Below, in pieces: positions 1 through 7,717 of a stretch of 64,000 nucleotides of DNA. The DNA lies in the NCBI GenBank assembly GCA_965243775.1, contig CBDEWF010000162.1, positions 174,093 to 238,092 on the forward strand, read 5' to 3'. The notes beneath the pieces are model-generated. The model worked only from the letters and a program-made list of their open reading frames with translations, was not told where the DNA came from and made no database searches. The position numbers and the translations under genes were made by a program. The stretch's first letter is position 1. Every line of letters starts with the position of its first letter. This DNA comes from Sansalvadorimonas sp965243775. Its GTDB lineage: Bacteria; Pseudomonadota; Gammaproteobacteria; Pseudomonadales; Endozoicomonadaceae.

Positions 1-1222
1 GTAAATCATGTTTCTCAATGTTCAATAAATGATGTAATATGGGTTTCCCGTGATGATCGCAGGAATGTAATAAATGTACTTTTACATATATATTAAAGGA
101 ACTACGAATAGTAACTGTTACATAGTCAGTAATGGCTTCTTTTCTGAAGTATTTAATAGCCATTCCTAGCCCTGTCCAGTATTCTTTGTTTACTCCATAA
201 GATTCAAGTTTACCTGACAGTTGCTGCCAAGTCATATTAGAAACCTCATTCGATAAGCTGGGGTGCCCAAAGTGTCCGAGAATCATAAGATCGTTAATAA
301 GTGCAGCACTGGGGGGAGCCAAGCAGTGTATTTGACAGTTATCCCTTTTGGGTAATGTTTCAGTGCTGTGTATAACACAGGTCTGAGTGTTAGTATAAAA
401 ATAGTTTCCTGAATATTTTTCAAATAATGGATTAAAAGACAATAAGCCAAGATCATTAATTGAACGTGCCAGTATCTTTCTATGACAGAGAGTTTTATTC
501 GGATCATAATAATGGAGAAGAATGCCACCATTTCCCAATCTGGTCAGTGTGAGCGCCATCGCATGATTGGTTGTTACAAAAAGGAGATCCCTTTTTGGAT
601 GATCATCTGTTAATTCCGAAGCAGTTTTATAAAGGGCTTTGGGGAGCTGCTTTTTATCAAAGTAAATCGCATGGGCAGGGCATCCATTTCGCGCATCCTG
701 CTCAATATCAGTCTCAGTTTTAATGCCTGAATATTTCTGTAGCTCAGCCTCTGTACTTATCTCATGAAATAGTGGTTTTCTGCGCCCAATCTTTCCTTCA
801 GCGTAGGCATAGGCAAGATGTTCACAAGAAATAACTTTGTTATCGATGGGATTTTTTACCTGACAATTGAGGTTTATATCGGGATCTCCTGAAATCCAAG
901 TAAGCAGTGGGGAGCTGTTGTTAGAGGCGATGACCTGAATCGTTCTTTCTTTTTTGAATTGTTTCAGTGCTTTCTGCATTGCATAAGCGCAAAAACTATC
1001 AGGCTCTTTGTCTTTGTCTTTGTCTGGATGAGAAAATAATTCTTCGAATACAGCCCTTTGGGAATCTTGGAAATAAAAGTTTGGGTGTATGCGCTTCACT
1101 GCTCTGCCAAAAGAAGCAGGTTTGAGATACTTCATCGAATATAGGGTTAACTCTAATTCTGAACCAATAGGCTCTGATAATTCCCCACTTTTATACCCAG
1201 ATCTGGATATTCCCCCAAACAC
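1..1222 (-). CDS. ShET2/EspL-like cysteine protease effector, C-terminus outside the window
   Basis: The reverse strand is open from position 1 to a stop at 1244-1246, so the gene runs off the left edge. An ATG lies at 1135 without a visible Shine-Dalgarno. A GTG at 1222 has GGGA about seven bases upstream and is my preferred start; the residues between the two look coding. Counting from the ATG, Cys91 lies in NLNCQVKNP, His191 in TTNHAMALT and Asp211 in LLHYYDPN. This order and the 20-residue His-Asp spacing resemble the Cys-His-Asp triad of the Shigella ShET2/EspL (OspD3) protease family, whose members are injected by type III secretion and cleave host proteins. The family call comes from motif recognition only. 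No secretion genes are nearby. No other gene in the window continues this one. Confidence 0.55.
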   Translation of the reverse strand, partial: MFGGISRSGYKSGELSEPIGSELELTLYSMKYLKPASFGRAVKRIHPNFYFQDSQRAVFEELFSHPDKDKDKEPDSFCAYAMQKALKQFKKERTIQVIASNNSSPLLTWISGDPDINLNCQVKNPIDNKVISCEHLAYAYAEGKIGRRKPLFHEISTEAELQKYSGIKTETDIEQDARNGCPAHAIYFDKKQLPKALYKTASELTDDHPKRDLLFVTTNHAMALTLTRLGNGGILLHYYDPNKTLCHRKILARSINDLGLLSFNPLFEKYSGNYFYTNTQTCVIHSTETLPKRDNCQIHCLAPPSAALINDLMILGHFGHPSLSNEVSNMTWQQLSGKLESYGVNKEYWTGLGMAIKYFRKEAITDYVTVTIRSSFNIYVKVHLLHSCDHHGKPILHHLLNIEKHDL

Positions 1223-1346
1223 TATAGTTCCCTGCCAAATAACTCATTCTATCAGAATCAGAAATTTAAGGGTTCTTTACTATTAATTGTCTAACTCTGT
1301 TGCCAGTAAAGCTGACAATTCAACAAATATGATTTGTGGTTAAACT

Positions 1347-2159
1347 TTATAGCAACTCATGCACCAGCTTGATGACAGTTTCATTCCACCCTGACGGGCC
1401 GGATTTCTCAGTTGTTATCAGATTTTTGATATCGCTCGCATCTGGTGCACTTTTATGTTCGGCGTGCACCAGAACGGGGTAATCAACTTTGCGCAGCATT
1501 GGCAGATCATTTAAACCATCACCCAGGCCAATGGTAATGAAGTTGTCGCCGGGATACTCGGCATGAAAGTAGTCAGCCAGCCAGTGAACAGCCAGTCCCT
1601 TGTCTCCCACGCTGAAGATATGGTGAAAACGTCCCCCTCTGGTGATCTGCAGGTTTCTTGCGATCAGCAGGCGGGTGAAGGTTTGCATGTTTTCTTCACT
1701 GTCTTCCCAGATAATCGGTTCACTGCAGTCACGGTCCTGGGCTCTCTGGCTCTCTTCAATACTCAGACCGGTCACCCTGGATACTTCCCTGGTTTCCATA
1801 TCGCCAAAGCCTGTAAAAGAGAAACCAAATTCTTCCCGGATATTCATCAGGGTGTGACGAATCCGGCTGTAAAGGAAGCCAAACATGGTGGTGTGTACGG
1901 TTTCCCTGATTTCACCCTGAAAATAGCCGTCCGGTACGGAAAGGCAGCTGCCGTTTTCAGTCGCAAAAGGATGAAGGTTGTGAAGTTGTTGCCTGAGGTG
2001 AAGAGCTTCCGAGCGGGTTTTGCTGGTGTTGAAAATCAGTGGAATTTGTTTCTGCTCCAGCAGTTGCAGAGCTTCTGCTGCAGGGGCTGAGCTATAGCTG
2101 TGATGATCCAGCAGTGTTCCATCAAGATCGGTAAAAATCAGTAGTCTGTTCTTGTTCAT
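1347..2159 (-). CDS. yedP: Mannosyl-3-phosphoglycerate phosphatase-type HAD hydrolase (YedP family)
   Basis: A HAD-IIB phosphatase of about 270 residues, the usual YedP/MPGP length. Motif I is FTDLDGTLLD close to the N-terminus, the motif II region is LIFNTSKTR, the conserved lysine is in GDKGLAVHWL, and motif IV is GLGDGLNDLPML. The family removes phosphate from mannosyl-3-phosphoglycerate to give the compatible solute mannosylglycerate; enterobacterial YedP has no firmly proven substrate. An in-frame ATG 60 bases further upstream (2219) is possible. I chose 2159 because the protein then begins MNKNRLLIFTDLDGT, right before motif I as in the family. No matching synthase is visible in the window. 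Confidence 0.85.
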   Translation of the reverse strand: MNKNRLLIFTDLDGTLLDHHSYSSAPAAEALQLLEQKQIPLIFNTSKTRSEALHLRQQLHNLHPFATENGSCLSVPDGYFQGEIRETVHTTMFGFLYSRIRHTLMNIREEFGFSFTGFGDMETREVSRVTGLSIEESQRAQDRDCSEPIIWEDSEENMQTFTRLLIARNLQITRGGRFHHIFSVGDKGLAVHWLADYFHAEYPGDNFITIGLGDGLNDLPMLRKVDYPVLVHAEHKSAPDASDIKNLITTEKSGPSGWNETVIKLVHELL

Positions 2160-2581
2160 GGCGGTCGGGTTCCATGAGAACTTTCTTACTGTGTACCATG
2201 AAAACGATAGTGCTGGCACGCTCTGTCTGAAATAAACTCAAACTAAAGAGTGAGAAAAAAACAAAAACAGGTAATTGTGTTAAAAACTGATAACTTACCA
2301 GGCAGTTTTGCCGGTTTTATTTGCCAACCAGTTTAATATCTCATGATATAACCAACTAAAACAGTCTTTTAAATTTTACGTAATCACCGTAGTATATCTG
2401 GTGTGAGTTCTGTACGGCTCTCGCCAAAGCGAAAAAAAATCAGATGCTTGCCATGTTCTGTGAAAAAAGGGGAGCGCAGAATTTGATGGCACAAGAGTAA
2501 ATCTGCCGGGCCCGAGGGGCAGATACGCAGATGGCCCGGTATGAGTCTGCCGCTAATAACGACTAAAAACGGGTGGTGTGT
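2160..2581. other. Intergenic region upstream of prkA
   Basis: This stretch separates two divergent genes (yedP to the left, prkA to the right). It is AT-rich near 2220-2400 and contains a short imperfect hairpin around 2300-2325 with arms related to GGCAG and TTGCC. It must hold both promoters. I see no convincing -35/-10 pair and no gene. Confidence 0.4.
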
Positions 2582-4504
2582 ATGTCCTTGTTTCATCATT
2601 ATCAGAGCCGTTACGACTCCACACAGCAGGAAGAGATGAGCCTGCAGGAATATCTGGATCTGTGTAAGGAAGATTCCAGTGCCTATGCCAATGCCGCAGA
2701 GCGTATGTTGATGGCGATTGGCGAGGCGGAAATGGTCGATACCTCAAGAGACCCGCGCCTGAGCCGGATCTTTTCCAACAAAGTGATTAAACGTTATTCC
2801 GCATTTCCTGAATTTTATGGCATGGAAGAAGCGATTGAGCAGATTGTTTCCTATTTCCGTCATGCCGCGCAGGGTCTGGAAGAGAAGAAACAGATTCTCT
2901 ACCTGCTGGGGCCGGTTGGTGGTGGTAAGTCCTCCCTGGCCGAACGTCTCAAGCAGTTAATGGAAAAAGTTCCTTTCTATGCCATCAAAGGTTCTCCGGT
3001 GTTTGAATCACCACTGGGTCTTTTTGATGACACAGAAGATGGAGCCATCCTTTCTGAGGAGTATGGGATTCCGCGTCGCTATCTGCGACACATTATGTCC
3101 CCGTGGGCGGTGAAACGCCTGCACGAGTATGGAGGTGACATCTCCAAGTTCCGCGTTGTGAAACTCTACCCGAGTATTCTCAATCAAACTGCTATAGCCA
3201 AAACGGAGCCCGGTGATGAAAACAACCAGGATATTTCCAGCCTCGTTGGTAAGGTCGATATCCGACAGCTGGAAGAATTTTCTCAAGACGATCCAGATGC
3301 CTACAGCTTCTCAGGAGCTTTGTGTCGTGCCAATCAGGGCCTCATGGAATTCGTCGAAATGTTCAAGGCGCCCATCAAAGTACTACACCCACTACTGACA
3401 GCGACTCAGGAAGGTAATTACAACAGTACCGAAGGTCTTGGCGCGATTCCTTATGAAGGTATTCTGCTGGCGCACTCCAACGAGTCCGAGTGGCAGGCCT
3501 TCCGCAACAACAAGACCAACGAAGCCTTTATTGACCGTGTGAATATCGTCAAGGTGCCTTACTGCACACGTGTCAGTGAAGAAGTTCATATCTACGAGAA
3601 GCTGCTTGAGCACAGCTCTCTGAAACATGCGCCCTGCGCTCCTGACACTCTGACCATGCTGGCGCAGTTTACTACTTTGTCTCGTATTAAGGAGCCTGAG
3701 AACTCCAATTCCTTCTCCAAGATGCGGATATACGACGGTGAAAACCTGAAGGATACCGATCCTCACGCTAAGTCTCTGCAGGAGTACAAGGATGCAGCGG
3801 GTGTGGATGAGGGTATGGAAGGTCTCTCTACCCGTTTCGCCTTCAAGACCCTGTCCAAGGTGTTTAACTTTGACCCTGCCGAAGTGGCAGCCAACCCGGT
3901 TCACCTGCTCTATGTGCTGGAACGTGAAATCGAACAGCAGCAGTTCCCGCAGGAAACCCACGACCGCTACATGCGTTATATCAAGGAGTATCTGGCGCCG
4001 AAGTATGTGGAGTTCCTGGGTAAAGAGATTCAGACCGCTTATCTGGAGTCCTACTCCGAGTATGGTCAGAACATCTTTGACCGTTATATCACCTATGCCG
4101 ATTTCTGGATTCAGGATCAGGAGTTCCGTGATCCGGATACCGGCCATATTCTCGACCGCCCAACTCTGAACGAAGAGCTGGAGAAAATTGAGAAGCCTGC
4201 CGGCATTGCTAACCCGAAAGATTTCCGTAACGAAGTGGTGAACTTCGTTCTGCGGGCGCGGGCCAACCATGAAGGCAAGAATCCTCAATGGCTCAGCTAC
4301 GAGAAGATGCGTTCAGTGATTGAGAAGAAGATGTTCTCCAACACAGAAGATCTGCTACCGGTTATCAGCTTCAACACCAAGTCCAGCAAAGAAGAGAAGA
4401 AGAAGCATCACGACTTTGTTGAGCGGATGATGAAGCACGGTTACACAGAGAAGCAGGTACGGCTGTTATGTGAGTGGTACATCCGGGTTCGCAAGTCTCA
4501 ATAA
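2582..4504 (+). CDS. prkA: PrkA serine protein kinase (YeaG)
   Basis: A 640-residue protein matching PrkA/YeaG along its length. The N-terminus MSLFHHYQSRYDST aligns with the E. coli start, so I use the ATG at 2582 rather than the GTG three codons earlier; GGTGG lies just upstream. The AAA-type P-loop is LGPVGGGKSS near residue 118, and the second half is the PrkA kinase-like domain. PrkA is a cytoplasmic Ser/Thr kinase or AAA+ ATPase induced by starvation and stationary phase. It is followed by yeaH and spoVR, the usual three-gene cluster, and the three probably act together. A repeat-containing gap of about 250 bp separates it from yeaH, so the cluster may have an internal promoter or processing site. 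Confidence 0.95.
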   Translation: MSLFHHYQSRYDSTQQEEMSLQEYLDLCKEDSSAYANAAERMLMAIGEAEMVDTSRDPRLSRIFSNKVIKRYSAFPEFYGMEEAIEQIVSYFRHAAQGLEEKKQILYLLGPVGGGKSSLAERLKQLMEKVPFYAIKGSPVFESPLGLFDDTEDGAILSEEYGIPRRYLRHIMSPWAVKRLHEYGGDISKFRVVKLYPSILNQTAIAKTEPGDENNQDISSLVGKVDIRQLEEFSQDDPDAYSFSGALCRANQGLMEFVEMFKAPIKVLHPLLTATQEGNYNSTEGLGAIPYEGILLAHSNESEWQAFRNNKTNEAFIDRVNIVKVPYCTRVSEEVHIYEKLLEHSSLKHAPCAPDTLTMLAQFTTLSRIKEPENSNSFSKMRIYDGENLKDTDPHAKSLQEYKDAAGVDEGMEGLSTRFAFKTLSKVFNFDPAEVAANPVHLLYVLEREIEQQQFPQETHDRYMRYIKEYLAPKYVEFLGKEIQTAYLESYSEYGQNIFDRYITYADFWIQDQEFRDPDTGHILDRPTLNEELEKIEKPAGIANPKDFRNEVVNFVLRARANHEGKNPQWLSYEKMRSVIEKKMFSNTEDLLPVISFNTKSSKEEKKKHHDFVERMMKHGYTEKQVRLLCEWYIRVRKSQ

Positions 4505-4602
4505 ACGAGACAGTGATGTGTGACGAAGCTGATCTGGACTGATGATAGGGCAGCCCAGATCTATTCAACAGCTAAGGGATACGGCATTGCGAATGTGTTG
4601 TT

Positions 4603-4670
4603 GTCGTCATTCCCGCGAAAGCGGGAATCTACCACGATAAGTGGATCCCCGCTTTCGCGGGGATGACGAC
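4603..4670. repeat. Short palindromic intergenic repeat (REP/dRS3-like)
   Basis: Two hairpin arms face each other. The left one reads ATTCCCGCGAAAGCGGGAAT and the right one CCCCGCTTTCGCGGGG, with ends GTCGTCAT at 4603 and ATGACGAC at 4670 forming an outer inverted repeat. This sequence type is scattered through many proteobacteria, and the left arm fits the neisserial dRS3 pattern ATTCCC-N8-GGGAAT. It lies between prkA and yeaH and could fold in the message to modulate readthrough. Degenerate GATAACGGTCGTTA-type sequence follows to about 4705. Confidence 0.8.
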
Positions 4671-4757
4671 CGTTATGCGAGGATAACGGTCGTTACGAGA
4701 GGATGACAATGGTGTGTTCTGCTTTGCTCCTCCCTCAACACAAAGCTGGAGGCGTTT

Positions 4758-6044
4758 ATGAGCAGCATAATCATAGACCGCCGTCGTAACAGTAAGGGCA
4801 AGAGTACGGTGAACCGCGAGCGCTTTATGCGCCGCTATCGTAATCATATCCGCAAAGCTGTGAACGATGCGGTCAACAGCAGAAGCATCACCGATACGGA
4901 CAGCGGTGAAGAGATCAGCATAAATAAAAAGAATCTGTCCGAGCCCTTTTTTCATCATGGCAAGGGTGGCAAGCGTGAGCAGACTCACCCTGGAAACAAA
5001 GAGTTTATAACCGGAGATCGCTTTAAACGCCCGAAAGGTGGCGGAGGCGGTGGTGGAGCTGGTGATGGCGACGCTTCCGACAGCGGCGAAGGTATGGATG
5101 ATTTTGTTTTCCAGATCGACCGTGATGAATTCCTGGAATATCTGTTCGATGATCTTGAACTGCCCAATATGGTGCGCAAGGAGCTGAAGGACAGCACCGA
5201 GTTTTCCTGGCGTCGCGGTGGCTTTACCAATGTGGGATCACCGGACCGGATCAATGTTATCCGCTCCCTGCGTGGTGCCCATGCCCGCCGTATTGCTCTT
5301 TCCGGTAAGGATCGAAAAGAGATCCGCGCTCTGAAAAGAGAACTGCGGGAGATGGAAGTCAGTCCTGATGAGACCGACAAAGATAGGGCGGCTGAGATTC
5401 AGCTGCGCATCAAAGAGTTGAATGAAAAGATCAAACGCCTGCCGTTTATTGACGACTTTGATCTTAAGTTTAACAACATGATCAAGGTTCCCATTCCTTC
5501 CAGCAAAGCTGTGATGTTCTGTGTGATGGACGTGTCCGGTTCCATGACCCGGGATATCAAGGATATGGCCAAACGCTTCTTCTTCCTGCTCTATATGTTC
5601 CTGCAGAGGAACTACAAGAAGGTGGATGTGGTGTTTATTCGCCACCATGCCGAAGCGAAAGAGTGCGATGAGCATGACTTCTTCTACGCCCGGGAGACTG
5701 GCGGTACGGTGGTTTCTTCTGCTCTGACCCTGACCCGGGACATTATGCAGGATCGCTACAACCCCAAGGATTACAACATCTATGTAGCTCAGGCTTCGGA
5801 TGGTGATAACTGGGAAGCGGATTCACCGAAGTGTTCCAAGATTATTAGTGAAGATTTGATGCCCCTGCTCTCTTACTACTCCTACGTTGAGATTACAGAC
5901 AGGCATCACCAAAACCTGTGGCATGAATACAAGAGGCTGGAGAAAGATCATCCCGACTACTTTGCCATGGCGCATATACGCTCCCCGGCAGATATATACC
6001 CGGTATTCCGGGAGTTGTTCGAAAAGCGGGAGGTGACCGCATGA
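4758..6044 (+). CDS. yeaH: YeaH/YhbH family protein (UPF0229) with von Willebrand A-like domain
   Basis: The 428-residue product is close to E. coli YeaH. The N-terminus IIIDRRRNSKGKSTVNRERF is followed by a glycine stretch (GGGGGGGAGDGDAS, about residues 96-110) and a vWA-like domain containing MDVSGSMTRDIKDMAKRFF, whose DxSxS fits a metal-ion-dependent adhesion site. It ends DIYPVFRELFEKREVTA. The family is thought to be a partner of PrkA in the stress response; its biochemical role is unknown. The stop overlaps the spoVR start by four bases (ATGA), so translation of the two is probably coupled. A Shine-Dalgarno-like GGAGG sits eight bases before the ATG. Confidence 0.93.
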   Translation: MSSIIIDRRRNSKGKSTVNRERFMRRYRNHIRKAVNDAVNSRSITDTDSGEEISINKKNLSEPFFHHGKGGKREQTHPGNKEFITGDRFKRPKGGGGGGGAGDGDASDSGEGMDDFVFQIDRDEFLEYLFDDLELPNMVRKELKDSTEFSWRRGGFTNVGSPDRINVIRSLRGAHARRIALSGKDRKEIRALKRELREMEVSPDETDKDRAAEIQLRIKELNEKIKRLPFIDDFDLKFNNMIKVPIPSSKAVMFCVMDVSGSMTRDIKDMAKRFFFLLYMFLQRNYKKVDVVFIRHHAEAKECDEHDFFYARETGGTVVSSALTLTRDIMQDRYNPKDYNIYVAQASDGDNWEADSPKCSKIISEDLMPLLSYYSYVEITDRHHQNLWHEYKRLEKDHPDYFAMAHIRSPADIYPVFRELFEKREVTA

Positions 6045-7582
6045 GCAAGAAAAAGAACACCAAACAGGATGCTCAGCCGCTGTTCACCGGTTCGGAGTGG
6101 AACTTTGAGCTGATTGAAACCGTGGATCAGGAGATTGCCAGGATCGCTGAAGAGTTTGGTCTGGATACTTATCCCAACCAGATTGAAGTGATCTGCTCTG
6201 AGCAGATGCTGGATGCCTATGCATCTGTGGGCATGCCATTGATGTATAACCACTGGTCTTACGGTAAGCACTTCCTCTCCAACCAGGCGAATTACCAGCG
6301 TGGCCGGATGGGCTTGGCTTACGAGATCGTAATCAACTCCAATCCCTGTATCTCTTACCTTATGGAAGAGAACTCCATGACTATGCAGACATTGGTTATC
6401 GCCCATGCCTGCTACGGCCATAACTCTTTCTTCAAAGGGAATTACCTGTTCAGGGAGTGGACGGATGCGGATTCCATTATCGACTACCTGCTCTTTGCCA
6501 AGAACTACATTGCCAAATGTGAAGAGATGCACGGTGTTGATGCGGTGGAAGAGGTGCTGGATGCCTGCCATGCCCTGCAGAGCCAGGGTGTGAACCGGTA
6601 TAAACGTCCGAAGCCGCTTTCTGCCAATGAGGAAAAACATCGTCAGAAGGATCGCGAGGAGTATATCCAGCGAACCCTGAACGATATCTGGACCACAATT
6701 CCCCATAAGTTCCGCAAGAAAGAGGAGCATGAGGAGCACTTCCCGAAAGACCCGGAAGAGAACCTGCTCTACTTTATCGAGAAGCATGCGCCTCTGCTGG
6801 AAACCTGGCAGCGAGAGCTGATTCGCATTGTTCGCAAGATGGGGCAGTATTTTTATCCCCAGAAGCAGACCAAAGTGATGAACGAAGGCTGGGCCACTTT
6901 CTGGCACTACACTCTGATGACTGAGCTGCATGATCGCGGCAAGATCACAGATGGTTCCATGCTTGAATTCCTGCAGTCCCACACTAATGTGGTTTATCAA
7001 CCGGAATTTGACGATCCACGGTACAGCGGTATTAATCCATACACGCTGGGCTTCAATATCTTTATGGATATCAAGCGCATCTGCCTTGAGCCAACGGATG
7101 AAGATCGGGAGTGGTTCCCGGATATTGCTGGCTGTAAAGACTGGGTACCGGTTCTGGATTACGCCATGCGTAACTTCAAAGATGAGAGTTTTATCTTGCA
7201 GTACCTGTCACCGAAGGTGATGCGGGATATGCGCTTCTTCACTATTCGTGATGATGATGCCAACCCTTATCTGGAAGTGTCAGCTATTCACAATGATGAA
7301 GGTTACCGGCAACTGCGTCAGAATTTGGCGGCTCAGTACAACCTTGGCAATCAGGAACCCAATATTCAGGTGTATGACGTGGATGTGCGTGGTGACCGTT
7401 CAATTACCTTGCGGCATTACATGCACGACCGTTGTCCTCTGGATGAGCAAAGCGCTGTTGAGATCCTGGATCATATCAAGAACCTGTGGGGGTTTGATGT
7501 GAAACTGGAGTCGTTCGATGGTGAAAAAACCATCGCAACCTACCCGCCATCCGCTGAGGATGGAGATAATAAGGCTGCTTAA
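6041..7582 (+). CDS. ycgB: SpoVR family protein (YcgB)
   Basis: The 513-residue product fits the SpoVR/YcgB family throughout, with conserved blocks MPLMYNHWSYGKHF, HACYGHNSFFKGNY, MNEGWATFWHYTLM and NPYTLGF. The histidine- and glutamate-rich blocks suggest a metal-binding fold, but the activity is unknown. Named after a Bacillus spore-cortex gene, the family is widespread in non-sporulating bacteria, where it follows prkA and yeaH as here. The start overlaps the yeaH stop. A terminator lies about 25 bp downstream, marking the end of the prkA-yeaH-spoVR unit. Confidence 0.93.
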   Translation: MSKKKNTKQDAQPLFTGSEWNFELIETVDQEIARIAEEFGLDTYPNQIEVICSEQMLDAYASVGMPLMYNHWSYGKHFLSNQANYQRGRMGLAYEIVINSNPCISYLMEENSMTMQTLVIAHACYGHNSFFKGNYLFREWTDADSIIDYLLFAKNYIAKCEEMHGVDAVEEVLDACHALQSQGVNRYKRPKPLSANEEKHRQKDREEYIQRTLNDIWTTIPHKFRKKEEHEEHFPKDPEENLLYFIEKHAPLLETWQRELIRIVRKMGQYFYPQKQTKVMNEGWATFWHYTLMTELHDRGKITDGSMLEFLQSHTNVVYQPEFDDPRYSGINPYTLGFNIFMDIKRICLEPTDEDREWFPDIAGCKDWVPVLDYAMRNFKDESFILQYLSPKVMRDMRFFTIRDDDANPYLEVSAIHNDEGYRQLRQNLAAQYNLGNQEPNIQVYDVDVRGDRSITLRHYMHDRCPLDEQSAVEILDHIKNLWGFDVKLESFDGEKTIATYPPSAEDGDNKAA

Positions 7583-7606
7583 CAGCCATCTTTCTCTCTT
7601 GTGTTT

Positions 7607-7634
7607 GACCGGACTTTTTGTTCGGTCTTTTTTT
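7607..7634 (+). terminator. Rho-independent terminator after spoVR
   Basis: Inverted arms GACCGGAC and GTTCGGTC around a TTTTT loop are followed by a run of seven T. It ends the prkA-yeaH-spoVR transcript. Confidence 0.8.
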
Positions 7635-7717
7635 CTTGCCGTGTCCATTCTGCTGACGTTGTCATTTCGAGCTGGCTTTTGATGGCTGTAATTGAGTTGT
7701 GTATCTCATTTACGTGT

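Noticed and set aside
3392..4288. A 298-codon open frame antisense to prkA
   Set aside because: It lies entirely inside a well-conserved kinase gene and shows no family motif.
5957..7000. A 347-codon open frame antisense to spoVR
   Set aside because: It is the complement of conserved SpoVR sequence; no ribosome site.
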